NCBI GenBank assembly: GCA_937991535.1
Contig: CALKHN010000024.1
Location: 1-64,000, forward strand
Length of the DNA stretch: 64,000 nt
DNA from: an uncultured Sphingobacteriales bacterium
Lineage (GTDB): Bacteria; Bacteroidota; Bacteroidia; Chitinophagales; Chitinophagaceae
Reading direction: 5' to 3'
Shown here: piece by piece, positions 63,610 through 64,000 of the stretch
Numbering within the stretch: position 1 is the first letter of the stretch
Layout of the letters: each line of letters begins with the position of its first letter
The notes under the pieces: model-generated
Told to the model about the DNA's origin: nothing
The model's input: only the letters and a program-made list of their open reading frames with translations
The model's database searches: none
Program-made: the position numbers and the translations under genes

Positions 63610-64000
63610 ATCCTCCGCAAGCGCCATGTCCCCACCGCAAGCGCGACAACTCCCACCGCAAGCGCCATGTTCCGCACCGCAAGCGCGACAACTCTTACCG
63701 CAAGCGCCATGTTCCGCACAGCAAGCGCGACAACTCTTACCGCAAGCGCGACAACCCCTACCGCAGACGCCATCACAAGCCTCTCCTCTCACTCCACCCC
63801 ATACGCACCGCTAGCGCGACAACTCCTACCACAGGCGCCATCACAACCCTCTCACTCCACCCCATACACGCCCGCAAAACGCACCTGTCACCATACACCC
63901 TGCAACTTACATCACCTCTTCTACCAGCAAAACCCTGTCCCTGGCATTCGCCTTGGCCGCATCGGTTGAAATGGGCTTTCGCCATCGCGGCATCGGTTGA
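63610..64000. repeat. GC-rich tandem-repeat field
   Basis: From 63610 to about 63770 the sequence iterates a 21/42-bp unit: ACCGCAAGCGCGACAACTC alternating with CGCAAGCGCCATGTTCC. A second, longer unit of about 68 bp follows (CGACAACTCCTACCACAGGC with CTCTCACTCCACCCCATAC, twice, about 63749 and 63817). The window ends with GCCGCATCGGTTGA twice. Read on the minus strand the first array encodes VVALAVR/NMALAVR heptads, but no real gene is supported. Base composition is far richer in GC than the neighbours. Confidence 0.8.

Larger units (their letters stand above)
60627..64000. mobile_element. End of a CTnDOT-like integrative conjugative element at tRNA-Ala
   Basis: Minus-strand genes of conjugative-element type (excisionase-like HTH, wHTH protein, a conjugation-associated protein, TraN) begin immediately beyond the intact tRNA-Ala, whose neighbours include two broken tRNA copies. 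No integrase lies in this part and the element continues past the window edge. The left boundary is taken as the tRNA 3' end; the exact att core is not determined because the other end is not visible. Confidence 0.65.

Noticed and set aside
63573..63776. Heptad-repeat protein (VVALAVR/NMALAVR)
   Set aside because: It is a by-product of a GC-rich tandem repeat. Several frames on both strands are equally open and no flanking coding signal exists.

Overview
The window is a chromosomal segment of a Bacteroidota bacterium, most likely of the order Chitinophagales (family Chitinophagaceae or a close relative). The evidence is SusC-type TonB receptors, a type III glutamine synthetase, a fused E1 alpha/beta 2-oxoacid dehydrogenase, an EF-P with an aberrant tip loop, a TTTG-N19-TATATTTG promoter of the Bacteroidetes type, CTnDOT-like tra genes, almost no Shine-Dalgarno sequences, and intergenic spaces filled with degenerate word-like repeats. 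No rRNA or CRISPR array was found; there is one intact tRNA.

Layout. (1) 1-7.1 kb is a decaying polysaccharide-utilisation-like region. It holds two truncated SusC genes, one fused in frame to a beta-lactamase-fold hydrolase, plus a secreted alpha/beta hydrolase and a GntR/UTRA regulator. Both susC leaders carry the same 15-bp quasi-palindrome. (2) 7.2-28.5 kb is core and housekeeping: an outer-membrane HExxH/propeller/barrel protein, HAD phosphatase, PlsC-like acyltransferase, thioesterase, DUF6089-like barrel protein, ElaA, RarA, an FMN-dependent hydroxyacid dehydrogenase, a PEP-mutase-family/AhpD-like pair, a UDG-family protein, DUF488 and a GT2. It ends in a redox/carbon/stress group (deaminase, AhpD-like protein, flavin reductase, UspA, transketolase, cupin, GAPDH, SPFH). 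(3) 28.9-37.5 kb is the most unusual block, a minus-strand run of seven genes: patatin phospholipase, two DrHyd(TIR-like)-TPR proteins, a wHTH-DrHyd protein, a macro-like-TIR protein, a TIR-transmembrane-Ig-like protein and an outer-membrane barrel protein. It looks like a multi-effector signalling/immunity module related to predicted bacterial antecedents of the ASK (MAP3K5) signalosome. (4) 37.6-41.1 kb holds two glycosyltransferases and a polytopic membrane protein. (5) 41.2-60.2 kb is core again: GSIII, efp-accB-accC, fused E1, a methyltransferase, a ~99-bp tandem-repeat array, a histidine kinase/NarL-type regulator pair, rsmG, a GT2, tgt, an esterase, an LptF/G permease and citrate synthase. 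(6) 60.2-64 kb holds a tRNA-Ala(GGC) locus with two broken tRNA copies, followed by the end of a CTnDOT-like integrative conjugative element (excisionase-like HTH, wHTH protein, a conjugation-associated protein, TraN) and a GC-rich tandem-repeat field that runs to the window edge.

How the genes may work together. In block 3, DrHyd and TIR domains would process or sense nucleotides such as NAD+, TPR and macro-like modules would scaffold or sense, and patatin would attack membrane lipids as the terminal effector. The membrane-anchored TIR and the barrel protein place part of the system at the envelope. This is inference from domain content and tight gene spacing. Several genes have no ATG at the predicted start (TTG/GTG, or none evident); these cases are flagged in their entries.
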